Assembly (NCBI GenBank): GCA_020853705.1
Contig: JADYYK010000097.1
Span: 20,686 to 84,685, forward strand
Direction of reading: 5' to 3'
Source of the DNA: Deltaproteobacteria bacterium
GTDB taxonomy: Bacteria > Myxococcota_A > Polyangia > Haliangiales > JADYYK01
Length of the DNA stretch: 64,000 nucleotides
A program made the translations under genes and the position numbers. The number at the start of each line of letters is the position of its first letter. The stretch's first letter is position 1. The notes beneath the pieces were generated by a model, which worked only from the letters and a program-made list of their open reading frames with translations, did no database searches and was not told the DNA's origin. Below are positions 42,335 to 51,124 of the stretch, piece after piece.

Positions 42335-42943
42335 CTACAGCGGCGGCGCGGGCGGCTGCTCGAGCTCGCGCTGCAGGGCGTCGCGCAGCCCGGGGTCCAT
42401 CAGCTCGCGGTAGATCCGCTCGATGAGCAGGCCGGCGCCCATCCACAGCGGGAAGATGTAGAACGACGTCATGTTCAGCACATTGCCAGCGTCGAGATAC
42501 TCCCAGATGGCATAGCCAGTGATCTGCTTCAGGGCCAGCCCGGTGGTGCACTCGAAGAACATGATGAGCAGGCCGTACAGCGGCGCGCGGAGCCACCACG
42601 GCCACTTGAACAGGCCCAGGCGATAGACCTGCTCGATGGTCAGCGCCGGCAGCGCATACACCGGGATCATCCACAGCGACGACTGCCCGAACAGCACCTT
42701 CAGCGGCGTGTACCAGGGCCCGCTGAGGCCGAGCCGCGGGTCGACCTGCCAGTCGAACTGGAACAGGTACTTGATGAGGGGAATCTCGCGCCCGGCGCGC
42801 GCGGTCGGGTACAGGCCGACCTCGAGCGCGATCCCCAGCACCGCATACAGCGTGAAGCGGAACAGGAGGAAGAGGAGCCTCAGCTTGAGATCGCGCGGCC
42901 GATTGGAGTGCGCGATGTACTTCGGCGTGCCGTAGAGCGCCAT
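42335..42943 (-). CDS. CmpB/PF06541-like integral membrane protein
   Basis: The 202-residue protein has about five hydrophobic helices. Segments SSLWMIPVYALPALTIEQ, RAPLYGLLIMFFECTTG, YAIWEYLDAGNV and FPLWMGAGLLIERIY match the pattern of the putative ABC-transporter type IV family (PF06541) of small membrane proteins, whose function is unknown. I chose ATG 42943; an in-frame GTG at 42964 would add seven residues. TACCCT at 42961-42956 (reverse) lies 12 nt upstream as a possible -10. It is a single gene between convergent and divergent neighbours. Confidence 0.7.
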   Translation of the reverse strand: MALYGTPKYIAHSNRPRDLKLRLLFLLFRFTLYAVLGIALEVGLYPTARAGREIPLIKYLFQFDWQVDPRLGLSGPWYTPLKVLFGQSSLWMIPVYALPALTIEQVYRLGLFKWPWWLRAPLYGLLIMFFECTTGLALKQITGYAIWEYLDAGNVLNMTSFYIFPLWMGAGLLIERIYRELMDPGLRDALQRELEQPPAPPL

Positions 42944-43028
42944 GGCGGTGCGCCAGGGTAACACGCGTGTTTGCGAGGGCCGTAGTTCGGCTCCGCAGGT
43001 CCCCGCCGCGGCGAGGCCGCGGATGGGG

Positions 43029-43034
43029 TAGGGT
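43029..43034 (+). promoter_or_regulatory. -10-like TAGGGT, leaderless start
   Basis: TAGGGT ends 7 nt before ATG 43042. No ribosome binding site lies between the two. Confidence 0.4.
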
Positions 43035-43041
43035 CTCGGCG

Positions 43042-43851
43042 ATGTGGCGCTGCTTGTGGCTCGCGGTCTTCATGCTGGGGTGCCGGAAGGCGCCGCGGAG
43101 CGGGCCCGGGGCAACCGGGGCGGGGCGGGCGCCAGACGCCGAGGTCATCGGGGCGCCGGCGTATGCCTCGTTCGCGGAGGTGGCGGCGGCGGGCAAGGCG
43201 GCGCAGGGCAAGCTGGCGCTGCTGGAGCTGCGCCGGGTCGTGGTGCGACCGCTCGAGCTGGTCGCGGTGCCCTGCCCGGGGCAGTTCAATGATCTGGTGT
43301 TCCTGGGCTTCACCGCGGAGCAGCGCGGGCTGGTGCGCGCGCTGCCCATCGACGAGGACGGCTACCCGGACCGGGCGCCCGAGGGCGGCGCCGACGGCGG
43401 CCTGACCGGCTGCGCGCGGGTGCTGGTGCGGGTGGTGTCGGTGGGGGCGCCCGGGTTTCACAGCGAGCCCAACGAGCAGGGCGAGCTGGTGGTGAAGGTC
43501 GACAGCGGCACCGTGGTCGAGGCGCGCGCTCTCGAGTTCCCGGGGCTGACGGCGCGACCGGCGTCAGCGCCGCCGGCGGGCGCGGACTATGGCGATCTCG
43601 ACGAGCTCGGCTTCGCGGGCGCCGCCGCCAGCGGGCGCATCGCGGAGATCTCGGCCCGCCTCGAGGCCTACGCCGGGCTGCTCTCGCTGCGACCGTGCGG
43701 TCGCCCCGGCGTCATCAACCTGCGCCCCGCGCCGGGGGCGACGCCGCCGACGCCGCACCGCGACTGTCGGCCCTGGCGCTTCCGCGTCAGCTACTCGGAC
43801 TTCATCATGAGCCCGCGGCAGCTCAAGATCCATGCCGAGGGCCTGCCGTGA
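43042..43851 (+). CDS. Hypothetical lipoprotein
   Basis: The 269-residue protein has a lipobox MLGC at residues 11-14, then a Gly/Pro/Ala linker and a globular region with no family I recognise. It contains about five Cys after the lipobox and a C-terminal WRFRVSYSDFIMSPRQLK. The ATG is chosen because it gives the signal peptide and follows the TAGGGT box. Its 3' end is 10 bp from the end of the convergent gene at 43862. Confidence 0.75.
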   Translation: MWRCLWLAVFMLGCRKAPRSGPGATGAGRAPDAEVIGAPAYASFAEVAAAGKAAQGKLALLELRRVVVRPLELVAVPCPGQFNDLVFLGFTAEQRGLVRALPIDEDGYPDRAPEGGADGGLTGCARVLVRVVSVGAPGFHSEPNEQGELVVKVDSGTVVEARALEFPGLTARPASAPPAGADYGDLDELGFAGAAASGRIAEISARLEAYAGLLSLRPCGRPGVINLRPAPGATPPTPHRDCRPWRFRVSYSDFIMSPRQLKIHAEGLP

Positions 43852-43861
43852 GCACGCAGGC

Positions 43862-44986
43862 TCAGGGCCGCGAGCGCAGCACCATGTTGCCGCACTGGGC
43901 GACCAGGTGGCCGTTGTTGTCGCTGGCCAGCGCCACGCAGGTGTCATTGACGGTCACGGTCAGGGCCAGCGCCACCGTCCAGGCGGTCGCCCCCGCAGGC
44001 AGCTTCATCAGGGAGTAGTTGCTGCCGGTGTTCACGGTCGGCCGCGCGATCATCCAGCCGTTGTTCATGGCGTCGAACGCGATGTTGCTGACGCGCGGCG
44101 AGTTGACGTCGAAGCGGTCGAGGTTGGTCATCTCGACCCAGGTCGTGGTCCCGGCGGCCAGCTTGTAGACGCCGGCCAGGTCGATGCCAGCGCTGTTGAC
44201 GGTGTACAGGTTGCCCGCGCCGTCGAAGCGCAGGTGCAGCACGTTGCCCGGGTTGCCGGTGCCCAGCGCGGTCCAGGCGCCGGCGCCGCCGGTCAGCACC
44301 TTGACGCCGTCGCTGTCGCCGATGAAGACGTCGTTGCCGCGCGTCGCGGTGGCGCGCACCGCCCGGTTGGCGCCGGTGCCGCTGTCGGTCCACGCGCCGG
44401 TGCCCCCGGTCAGTTTGAACAGCCCGGGCAGGCTGGCGAAGCCGATGTACAGGTTGCCGCCGGGATCGATGCCGATGGTGTCGAAGTTACACGCGGTGAG
44501 ATTGCTGCCCGTGAGGCCGGTGCCGACGGTGGCCCAGGTCGTGGTCCCTGCTGGCCGCTTGTAGACGCCGGGCGTGCCGCTGCAGCCGACGTTGGTGTAC
44601 AGGTTGCCGGCGCTGTCGCGCAGGATGCTCGACGGCGAGTTGGAGACCAGGCCACTGGTGGGGTTGCCGATGATCGTGGTGGTGGTCGCGCCGGGCGCCA
44701 GCTGGTTCACCGTGGTGCTGTGGCCGTAGCAGGTGCCCGCCGGATCGCAGGTGATGTGGTAGCCGAGCGTCCCGCTGAACATGTCGAAGCCCGACACCGT
44801 CAGCGGCCCGCCGGTCGAGCCATCGACCATGACCGCGCCGTCGACGCCCGTGCTGCCGTCGCCCGTGACCGCGGCATCGACCACGGTGTTGCCACCATCG
44901 TCATCGTCGTCGCCGCCAGAGCCGCCGCAGCCAGCCCACAGCCCTGCCGCCAGCAGCGCACACGAAACCCAGCCCATCCTGATCAT
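43862..44986 (-). CDS. Beta-propeller lipoprotein with Asp-rich linker
   Basis: The 374-residue protein has a lipobox WAGC and a linker with five consecutive Asp and DAAV/DGSTG repeats, typical of large secreted myxobacterial lipoproteins. The mature part is made of NHL/SMP-30-like blades, each ending in an N-L-Y segment (AGNLYTNVG, GGNLYIGFA, AGNLYTVNS) and separated by TTWATVGTG- or AWTALGTG-like strands. A ligand-binding or lactonase-type role is possible, but no catalytic residues are evident. It is transcribed away from the transglutaminase-like gene. Confidence 0.78.
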   Translation of the reverse strand: MIRMGWVSCALLAAGLWAGCGGSGGDDDDDGGNTVVDAAVTGDGSTGVDGAVMVDGSTGGPLTVSGFDMFSGTLGYHITCDPAGTCYGHSTTVNQLAPGATTTTIIGNPTSGLVSNSPSSILRDSAGNLYTNVGCSGTPGVYKRPAGTTTWATVGTGLTGSNLTACNFDTIGIDPGGNLYIGFASLPGLFKLTGGTGAWTDSGTGANRAVRATATRGNDVFIGDSDGVKVLTGGAGAWTALGTGNPGNVLHLRFDGAGNLYTVNSAGIDLAGVYKLAAGTTTWVEMTNLDRFDVNSPRVSNIAFDAMNNGWMIARPTVNTGSNYSLMKLPAGATAWTVALALTVTVNDTCVALASDNNGHLVAQCGNMVLRSRP

Positions 44987-45042
44987 GGTCAAACCCCCGG
45001 CCCGGGACTGTGGGGCCAGACCGCCCCGCTGTCGAGCCAGAT

Positions 45043-45852
45043 CTAGGCCGGGACCTCGTCGCAGATGACCTTGAAGCTGTCGAGCGTGCTGGGGCCGAAG
45101 CTGGTGCTGATGGCGACGTCGGCGGCGTCGCGGCCGCGCGCGATGAGGATGCGGCCGATGCGGGCCTGGTTGTTGCGCGGGTCGAAGATGTGCCACTGGC
45201 CGCCCAGGTAGGCCTCGAACCAGCCCGCGAAGTCCATGGCGCCGTAGGGGCCGGGGATGCCGATGTCGCCCAGGTAGCCGGTGCAGTAGCGCGCCGGGAC
45301 GTTCATGGCGCGGCACAGCGCGATGGCCAGGTGCGCGAAGTCGCGGCACACGCCCTTGCCATCATTGAAGACGTCCCACGCGGTCTTGGTCGAGCTGGCA
45401 TGCTGGTAGCCGAACGTGATGTGCTTGTGCACGAAGTCGCAGATCTTCTGGACGCGCTCCCAGCCGGTCGGGGTCGGCCCGAACAGCTTCCAGGCGGCGT
45501 CGAGGAAGCGGTCGGTCTCGCAGTAGCGGCTGCCGAGCAGGAACACCAGGGTGTCCTCGGGCAGCGCCTCGACCGGGAACTGCAGCGCGCCCGGGTTGAT
45601 CGGGTCGGCGGCGCCGTCGTCATTGATGATGGCGTCCGAGAAGATGCGCAGCTGGCCCCGGGGCGCCACCAGGCGGCTGCACCAGTTGCCGAAACCGTCG
45701 CGGTAGGCGCTGATGCGCACCGCCGGGCTGGTCAGCATGTGATCGGGGCGCACCAGGTCCGACGACCGCGAGTAGTGCACGTTCAGCATCAGCACCATCG
45801 GCGTCGGCTGGGGCAGGGTGTAGCAAAGCTCGTAGCCGACGCGGATCTGCAT
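45043..45852 (-). CDS. Transglutaminase-like protease-fold protein
   Basis: The 269-residue protein has an N-terminal beta domain (1-95) followed by the transglutaminase core: a GVCRDFAHLAIALCRAMNVPARY segment with the catalytic Cys, MDFAGWFEAYLGGQWHIFDPRN, and RIGRILIARGRDAADVAI. The position before the Trp, where many relatives have His, is Ala-Gly; the His may instead be the one in GQWHIFD, or activity may be altered. It is likely a cytosolic cysteine peptidase or a remnant amidase. AAGGA precedes ATG 45852. Confidence 0.85.
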   Translation of the reverse strand: MQIRVGYELCYTLPQPTPMVLMLNVHYSRSSDLVRPDHMLTSPAVRISAYRDGFGNWCSRLVAPRGQLRIFSDAIINDDGAADPINPGALQFPVEALPEDTLVFLLGSRYCETDRFLDAAWKLFGPTPTGWERVQKICDFVHKHITFGYQHASSTKTAWDVFNDGKGVCRDFAHLAIALCRAMNVPARYCTGYLGDIGIPGPYGAMDFAGWFEAYLGGQWHIFDPRNNQARIGRILIARGRDAADVAISTSFGPSTLDSFKVICDEVPA

Positions 45853-45965
45853 GGGGGTGGCTTCCTTCTACACCTTGTGTGGGGCTGGCGGGAAAGTCTG
45901 GGTGTCTGGCGTATTGCAGCGAGGCGCCAGGTGGTAGAGCGTGGGCACGGGTCGAGGAGAGCAAC

Positions 45966-46463
45966 ATGCGCGCAACAGGTTTCGGGATGATGCTGGGAGT
46001 GCTGGTGCTGGGCGGGGGCGGCTGCTCGAAGCGGTCGGACTCGAAGTCGGCGCCGGCCAAGGCATCGCCATCGGGGGCGGCGGCGCCGGGTCAGGTGCCC
46101 TGCCACGTGCACACGGCGCCGACCCAGAGCCTGGACACCAGGCCGAGCTCGACCACGATGACCTTCGCGCTGCTGCGCAAGGGCGTGCACGTCAGCGACG
46201 AGCAGTTCACCCAGACCGTGGTCAAGCTGGGGCGCCTGACGTCGTCGCACATCGTGCTCGAGGACGAGCAGGCCGGGCGCATGCACGCCCTGATCGAGAT
46301 CGAGGCCAGCGGGAGCATCTTCATGAACGACCTGGCGTCGGAGCTCGGCACCCTGGTCAATGGCACCCGCACCATGCGCCAGCAGTTGAAGGACGGCGAC
46401 ACCATCAGCATCGCTGACACCCAGCTCGTCCTGACGCTGGGCGAGCGGCCCTGTCAGCCGTGA
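45966..46463 (+). CDS. FHA-domain lipoprotein
   Basis: The 165-residue protein has a GAGGAGA ribosome binding site just before ATG 45966. The lipobox is GGGC, followed by a Ser/Ala/Pro linker. The mature part is a forkhead-associated fold: KLGRLTSSHIVLEDEQAGRMHALI, IFMNDLASELGTLVNGTRT and LKDGDTISIADTQLVL. Such domains bind phosphothreonine in cytosolic proteins. Placement outside the membrane is odd and suggests protein-protein binding in the periplasm. GTGA overlap with the next gene. Confidence 0.85.
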   Translation: MRATGFGMMLGVLVLGGGGCSKRSDSKSAPAKASPSGAAAPGQVPCHVHTAPTQSLDTRPSSTTMTFALLRKGVHVSDEQFTQTVVKLGRLTSSHIVLEDEQAGRMHALIEIEASGSIFMNDLASELGTLVNGTRTMRQQLKDGDTISIADTQLVLTLGERPCQP

Positions 46464-46951
46464 AGCGCGCGGGTGGAGCGCTGGCGCTGCTGGCGGTGGC
46501 GGTGGGGCTGGCGGCGCTGGCGGCGTGCAGCAAGCGGCGGCCTACGCTGCGTCACCCCCGGTGCGCCCTGGTGATGCCGCCCCAGGTCATGGAGGACCTC
46601 ACCCCGGGCTGGCGGCTGGCGGCTCCCAGGACCGACGACATCCCCGGGGTGTGCACGCTGGAGTCGGAGGACGGCTCGCCGCGCGCGATGGTGCTGCTGG
46701 CGTGCAGCCCCGAGCTGACCGAGTCGCGCTTCGAGAGCGACCAGTCGATGCTGGGGCTGCTGAATGGCGACGCTCCGGTGCCGGTGCCCGGCCTCGGGCG
46801 CGCGGCGCGGCGTGGCGAGCACGACCTCATGGTGCTCGACGACGACACCAGCTGTGTGATCGCGCTGACCACCATCGGCGCCGAGGTCGAGCCGCTGCAA
46901 GGCTTCGTCGAGGAGGTCGTGCTGCGGCTCAACAGGCGTACCGCGCGCTGA
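46460..46951 (+). CDS. Hypothetical lipoprotein coupled to FHA lipoprotein
   Basis: The 163-residue protein starts at GTG 46460, overlapping the FHA gene stop (GTGA). A lipobox LAAC follows a hydrophobic stretch rich in Ala and Leu. The mature domain has paired Cys (RCALV, VCTLE, ACSPE, SCVIA), probably disulfides, and no known family. It may form a pair with the FHA lipoprotein. Confidence 0.78.
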   Translation: MKRAGGALALLAVAVGLAALAACSKRRPTLRHPRCALVMPPQVMEDLTPGWRLAAPRTDDIPGVCTLESEDGSPRAMVLLACSPELTESRFESDQSMLGLLNGDAPVPVPGLGRAARRGEHDLMVLDDDTSCVIALTTIGAEVEPLQGFVEEVVLRLNRRTAR

Positions 46952-46956
46952 GCGCC

Positions 46957-48105
46957 TCAGCGCGTGAAGACGAGGACGGCGTTGAGGACGAGGAAGCCGA
47001 TGGCGAAGAACCAGACGCTGGCCTTGTCGAGCTTCTGCGAGGCGGCCTCCTTGCCTGACGTGAAGAGGCGCAGCGACACCGTCGATTCGACCACCGACAG
47101 GAAGATGAAGCCGATGCCGAGGGCGTTGATCTTGTCGGCCAGGGTCATGACCTGGGTGTCGGGCAGCGACTGCGTCACCACGTAGGCGCTGGCCATGGCG
47201 GCGAACAGCGCGCCGACGCCCAGACCGAAGCGCGGATCGAGGTCCGTCGGCTTGATGAACATCGCCAGCAGCGCGACCAGGGTGGCCAGCCAGCCGCCCC
47301 AGAACAGCTTGATGTAGTAGCCCAGGCCCCTGCGCTCGAGCGGCAGCTTGAAGGACATGCGCGAGTAGTTCGACTTCGCGTTGGGCCCCAGCGAGATGTC
47401 GCCATAGTTGGTGGTGTAGGTGTGGGTGTCGACCGTGACCTCGGCCTTCTGCACGATCCAGCCCGGCGCCTTGACGCGCGGATCGGCGACGCTGTTGGCG
47501 GCGTCGGCGACGAACTTGACCTCGTGATCCTCGTGGCCGGCGTCCTCGATCTCGATGGCCAGGGTGTGGTTGTCGAGCGGGAAGTGGGTGACGTCGAAGA
47601 AGTGCGTGATGGTCGCCAGCACGCGCACCGCGGCGTAGTGCACGTCGCCCTCGAGCAGCTCGGTGACCTCGCCGGCGCGCTCCTCGATGCGTCCGCCGAC
47701 GATCTCGAAGCTCTCCAGCGGCTTGACGTGGTCGCCCTTCCAGCGGAACCAGATCCAGAAGGTGGCGGTGTAGGCGTTGTTCTTGATGTCGATGGAGTGG
47801 ATCTGGTTGAGGTAGATCCCGACCGTGACCTCGGTCAGCGGGAGGTCCTCCGCGGGGGCCTCGGCGGCGCCGGCGGCGTCAGCGGCCGGCGCGCCGGCGG
47901 CGCCATCCGCGGCACCATCGGCGGCGGCAGCCGCGGGCGTGGCCTCGGGGGCGGCGGCCGGCGCGGGCTTGCCCGGCGGTCCCTTGTCGGCCCTGTCCAG
48001 CTTGGCGGGGGCCTCGGCGGCCTGGGCGCCGCTGCGTGTACCACGGACGAAGAGGAAGCAGGCGACCCCCAGCAGGGGCAGGACGATGGCGAGGCGGGCT
48101 CTCAT
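46957..48105 (-). CDS. Pentameric ligand-gated ion channel homologue
   Basis: The 382-residue protein has an N-terminal signal or anchor and an Ala/Pro/Asp-rich spacer (27-85). Its extracellular beta domain has VTVGIYLNQIHSIDIKNN, FWIWFRWKGDH and FDVTHFPLDNHTLAIEIED, the last matching the conserved loop of Cys-loop-type channels (without the cysteines, as in bacterial GLIC/ELIC). Four transmembrane helices follow (YIKLFWGGWLATLVALL, GVGALFAAMASAYVV, GIGFIFLSVVESTVSL, VWFFAIGFLVLNAVLVF). Length and topology fit a channel subunit. The ligand is unknown. The start is at ATG 48105, just after a TATCGT box. Confidence 0.83.
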   Translation of the reverse strand: MRARLAIVLPLLGVACFLFVRGTRSGAQAAEAPAKLDRADKGPPGKPAPAAAPEATPAAAAADGAADGAAGAPAADAAGAAEAPAEDLPLTEVTVGIYLNQIHSIDIKNNAYTATFWIWFRWKGDHVKPLESFEIVGGRIEERAGEVTELLEGDVHYAAVRVLATITHFFDVTHFPLDNHTLAIEIEDAGHEDHEVKFVADAANSVADPRVKAPGWIVQKAEVTVDTHTYTTNYGDISLGPNAKSNYSRMSFKLPLERRGLGYYIKLFWGGWLATLVALLAMFIKPTDLDPRFGLGVGALFAAMASAYVVTQSLPDTQVMTLADKINALGIGFIFLSVVESTVSLRLFTSGKEAASQKLDKASVWFFAIGFLVLNAVLVFTR

Positions 48106-48113
48106 GGGGGCGC

Positions 48114-48119
48114 ACGATA
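48114..48119 (-). promoter_or_regulatory. -10-like TATCGT, leaderless start
   Basis: TATCGT on the minus strand lies 8 nt before ATG 48105. Confidence 0.4.
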
Positions 48120-48188
48120 AGGCAAGACCCGCCACGCGGTCCAGCCGGCGCGCCGGAACATCTGCGCGGGGGCGCGCGTTAGCCAGAG

Positions 48189-49132
48189 GTGCGGCGCAGA
48201 AACGCACCGAACTGTGGCGGTCTCGGGATCGGGCTGGCCCTGCTCCAGCTGGGCGCGGGTGCGCAGGGCTGTGCCCGCCGCGGCCTGCGCGGCGCGACCA
48301 CGGCCCTGGCCGACGCGGCCGTGACCGACGCGGCCGTGGCCGACCCGGCCCTGGCCGACCCGGCCGTGGCCGACCCGGCCCTGGCCGACCCAGCCCTGGG
48401 CCAGGTGACGCCCGCGCCCGCCGACGGCGGCACCGCGGTCGCGCTGACCGTGGTCAGCTACAACATGCTGTGGCGGCGCGCCGGCAGCGCGGCCAGCCTG
48501 GCGGCGCTGCGCGCGGCGGGGGCGGACATCGCGGTGCTGCAGGAGATGACGCCGGAGTGGCAGCGCGCCCTGCGCGCGGAGCTCGGCGACCGCTATCCCT
48601 ACATGCGCTTCCACGCCGCGCGGGCGGGCGGGGTCGCGGTGCTGTCGCGCTGGCCGCTCGACGAGCCCCGCCTGCTGCCGGCACCGCGCTGGTTCCCGGC
48701 ACTGCGCGTGGTGGCGCGCACGCCGGACGGTCCGGTGCAGGTGGTGGCGCTGCACCTGCGGCCGCCGCGCTTCGATGGAGCACGGCCCCTCCAGGCGCTG
48801 GCCGAGACCGCCGCGGCCCGTCGCGCCGAGGTCGAGGCCTACTGGGAGGCGCTCGAGCCGGGGCTGCCCACGCTGATCGCGGGCGACTTCAACGAGACCG
48901 CGGCGGACGGCGCGGTCGGCTTCCTGCGCGCGCAGGGGCTGGGCAGCGCGCTGGGCGACCCGGGGGTGCCGACCTGGCGCGGCGACCGCAGCCAGCCGGG
49001 CCTCGGGCTGCAGTTCGATCATGTGCTGTTCGACCGCCATTCATCGCGGTCTCGGCGCGCGTCATCGACGGCGGCGACAGCGACCATGTGCCGCTGGTGG
49101 CCGAGCTCGGGCGCAGCGCCACGGCGCGCTGA
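48189..49132 (+). pseudogene. Frameshifted endonuclease/exonuclease/phosphatase-family lipoprotein
   Basis: From GTG 48189 the frame gives a signal peptide (GAQGC lipobox), a repetitive Ala-Asp-Pro linker and an EEP domain with SYNML, VLQEM, VALHLRPP, AGDFNET and QFDHVLFD. After about 49031 the frame is lost. One frame over, the sequence continues the domain with FIAVSARVIDGGDSDHVPLVAEL and stops at 49132. A one-base deletion in GACCGCCATTC explains the break, and the separated SDH motif holds the catalytic His. Either the gene is inactivated or the read has an error. If whole, it would be a secreted nuclease or lipid phosphodiesterase of about 314 residues. Confidence 0.75.
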
Positions 49133-49160
49133 GGCGCCGCCCGCGTCGCCGCGCGCGGTC

Positions 49161-50207
49161 TCAGTCGATGATGGGCAGAAAGCCGCGCACCACGATGACG
49201 CGGTCGAGGCCGCTGCTCCAGGTCGAGAAGAAGAAGTCGCCGGTGTCGGGGTCGCGGTAGGCGCCCTCGGCGCCGGTCAGGCCGGTGAGGAAGCTCCTGC
49301 GCGTGGCCGGCACCGGGTCGCCGGTGGCGTCGATCTCGTAGGTGGCGATGGAGTTGGCACTCCACTCCGACACCAGCACCGAGTCGGCGGCGAAGTTGGG
49401 GCTGCCGGCCTTGACGTAGGTGAAGCCCTCGGGGCCGCCCGTGATCGGCGTGCCGGCGCTGGCGGCGGTGATGTCGAAGCTGCCGACGGCGTCGGGGGCG
49501 AGGCTCAGCGTGTACCACTCGCCGCCGGGCCACGACACCAGCTTGAGGGCGCCGGCGCCGCCGAAGCCGGTGGGCACGAAGTTCATGCCGCCTGGCGACG
49601 ACGTGATGCCCAGCGGGCCGAGGTCCACGATCTTGGTGCTGCTGCCCCCGGCCGCCACCATGCCGAGCTGGTTCGAGGGCCAGCGCGCCAGGAACAGCAC
49701 GCCGGTGGGGCCGAACACCACGCCGCCGTCGGTGTAGGCGGCGTCGAAGCCGAGCGCGCTGGCGCTGCCCGAGAAGCCGCCGATGTGGCCGCGCCCGTCG
49801 CGGCGCACCGTGATCGAGTACAGCTTGCCCTCGGGATAGTTGGCCTCGCCACCGATGAGCAGCGTGGTCTGGCAGCTGCCCGGGCGCAGGGTCAGGCCGC
49901 CATACTTCTGTGGCGGCACCCCGGGCACCGCGCCGAGATCGAAGCAGCTGTAGCGCGCGGCAGAGAAGGGATCGATGACCACGCCGAGGCCGGCGCAGCT
50001 GGCCGGGGCGGGCAGGGTGGAGTCGCCCGGGCAGGCGCTGGCGGCGTCGGCGCCGGGGGCGCCGTCGGCGCTGGCCGCGGCGTCGCCGCCGCCCCCCGCG
50101 TCGGGGCCGCCGCCGCCGGCGTCGGGCTCGGGGCCCGCCGAGCCGGGGCCGCACGAGGCGGCGGTCGCCGCCAGCACCAGGAGCCCGAACCACGCCCGCG
50201 TCCGCAT
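49161..50207 (-). CDS. Propeller-type hypothetical lipoprotein
   Basis: The 348-residue protein has a lipobox ASC with a PDAGGGGPDAGGGGDAA linker. The mature part has repeated strands such as GGLTLRPG, FGPTGVLFLARW, VSWPGGEWYTLSL and YEIDATGDPV, a six-bladed-propeller-like pattern. No catalytic residues are recognised. The minus-strand TACTCT box lies 6 nt before ATG 50207. It is likely an outer-surface protein. Confidence 0.75.
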   Translation of the reverse strand: MRTRAWFGLLVLAATAASCGPGSAGPEPDAGGGGPDAGGGGDAAASADGAPGADAASACPGDSTLPAPASCAGLGVVIDPFSAARYSCFDLGAVPGVPPQKYGGLTLRPGSCQTTLLIGGEANYPEGKLYSITVRRDGRGHIGGFSGSASALGFDAAYTDGGVVFGPTGVLFLARWPSNQLGMVAAGGSSTKIVDLGPLGITSSPGGMNFVPTGFGGAGALKLVSWPGGEWYTLSLAPDAVGSFDITAASAGTPITGGPEGFTYVKAGSPNFAADSVLVSEWSANSIATYEIDATGDPVPATRRSFLTGLTGAEGAYRDPDTGDFFFSTWSSGLDRVIVVRGFLPIID

Positions 50208-50213
50208 CCGGGC

Positions 50214-50219
50214 AGAGTA
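50214..50219 (-). promoter_or_regulatory. -10-like TACTCT, leaderless start
   Basis: TACTCT on the minus strand ends 6 nt before ATG 50207. Confidence 0.4.
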
Positions 50220-50290
50220 GCAAGGCCGGGCCAGCGCCAGCGCGGCTTCGCCTCAGGGGCCGCCCTGGCGGGGCCGGGCAGCCGACCCTT

Positions 50291-50313
50291 TACAACGTAA
50301 GTTTTACGGTGTA
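50291..50313. promoter_or_regulatory. Probable TetR operator (palindrome)
   Basis: TACAACGTAA-GTT-TTACGGTGTA is a 23-bp near-perfect inverted repeat (9 of 10 pairs match). It sits in a locally AT-rich patch just upstream of the TetR gene and overlaps an alternative GTG codon at 50309. Position and symmetry fit an autoregulatory TetR operator controlling the two-gene operon. Confidence 0.65.
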
Positions 50314-50323
50314 CATATTTGGA

Positions 50324-51120
<797 letters not shown>

Positions 51121-51124
<4 letters not shown>

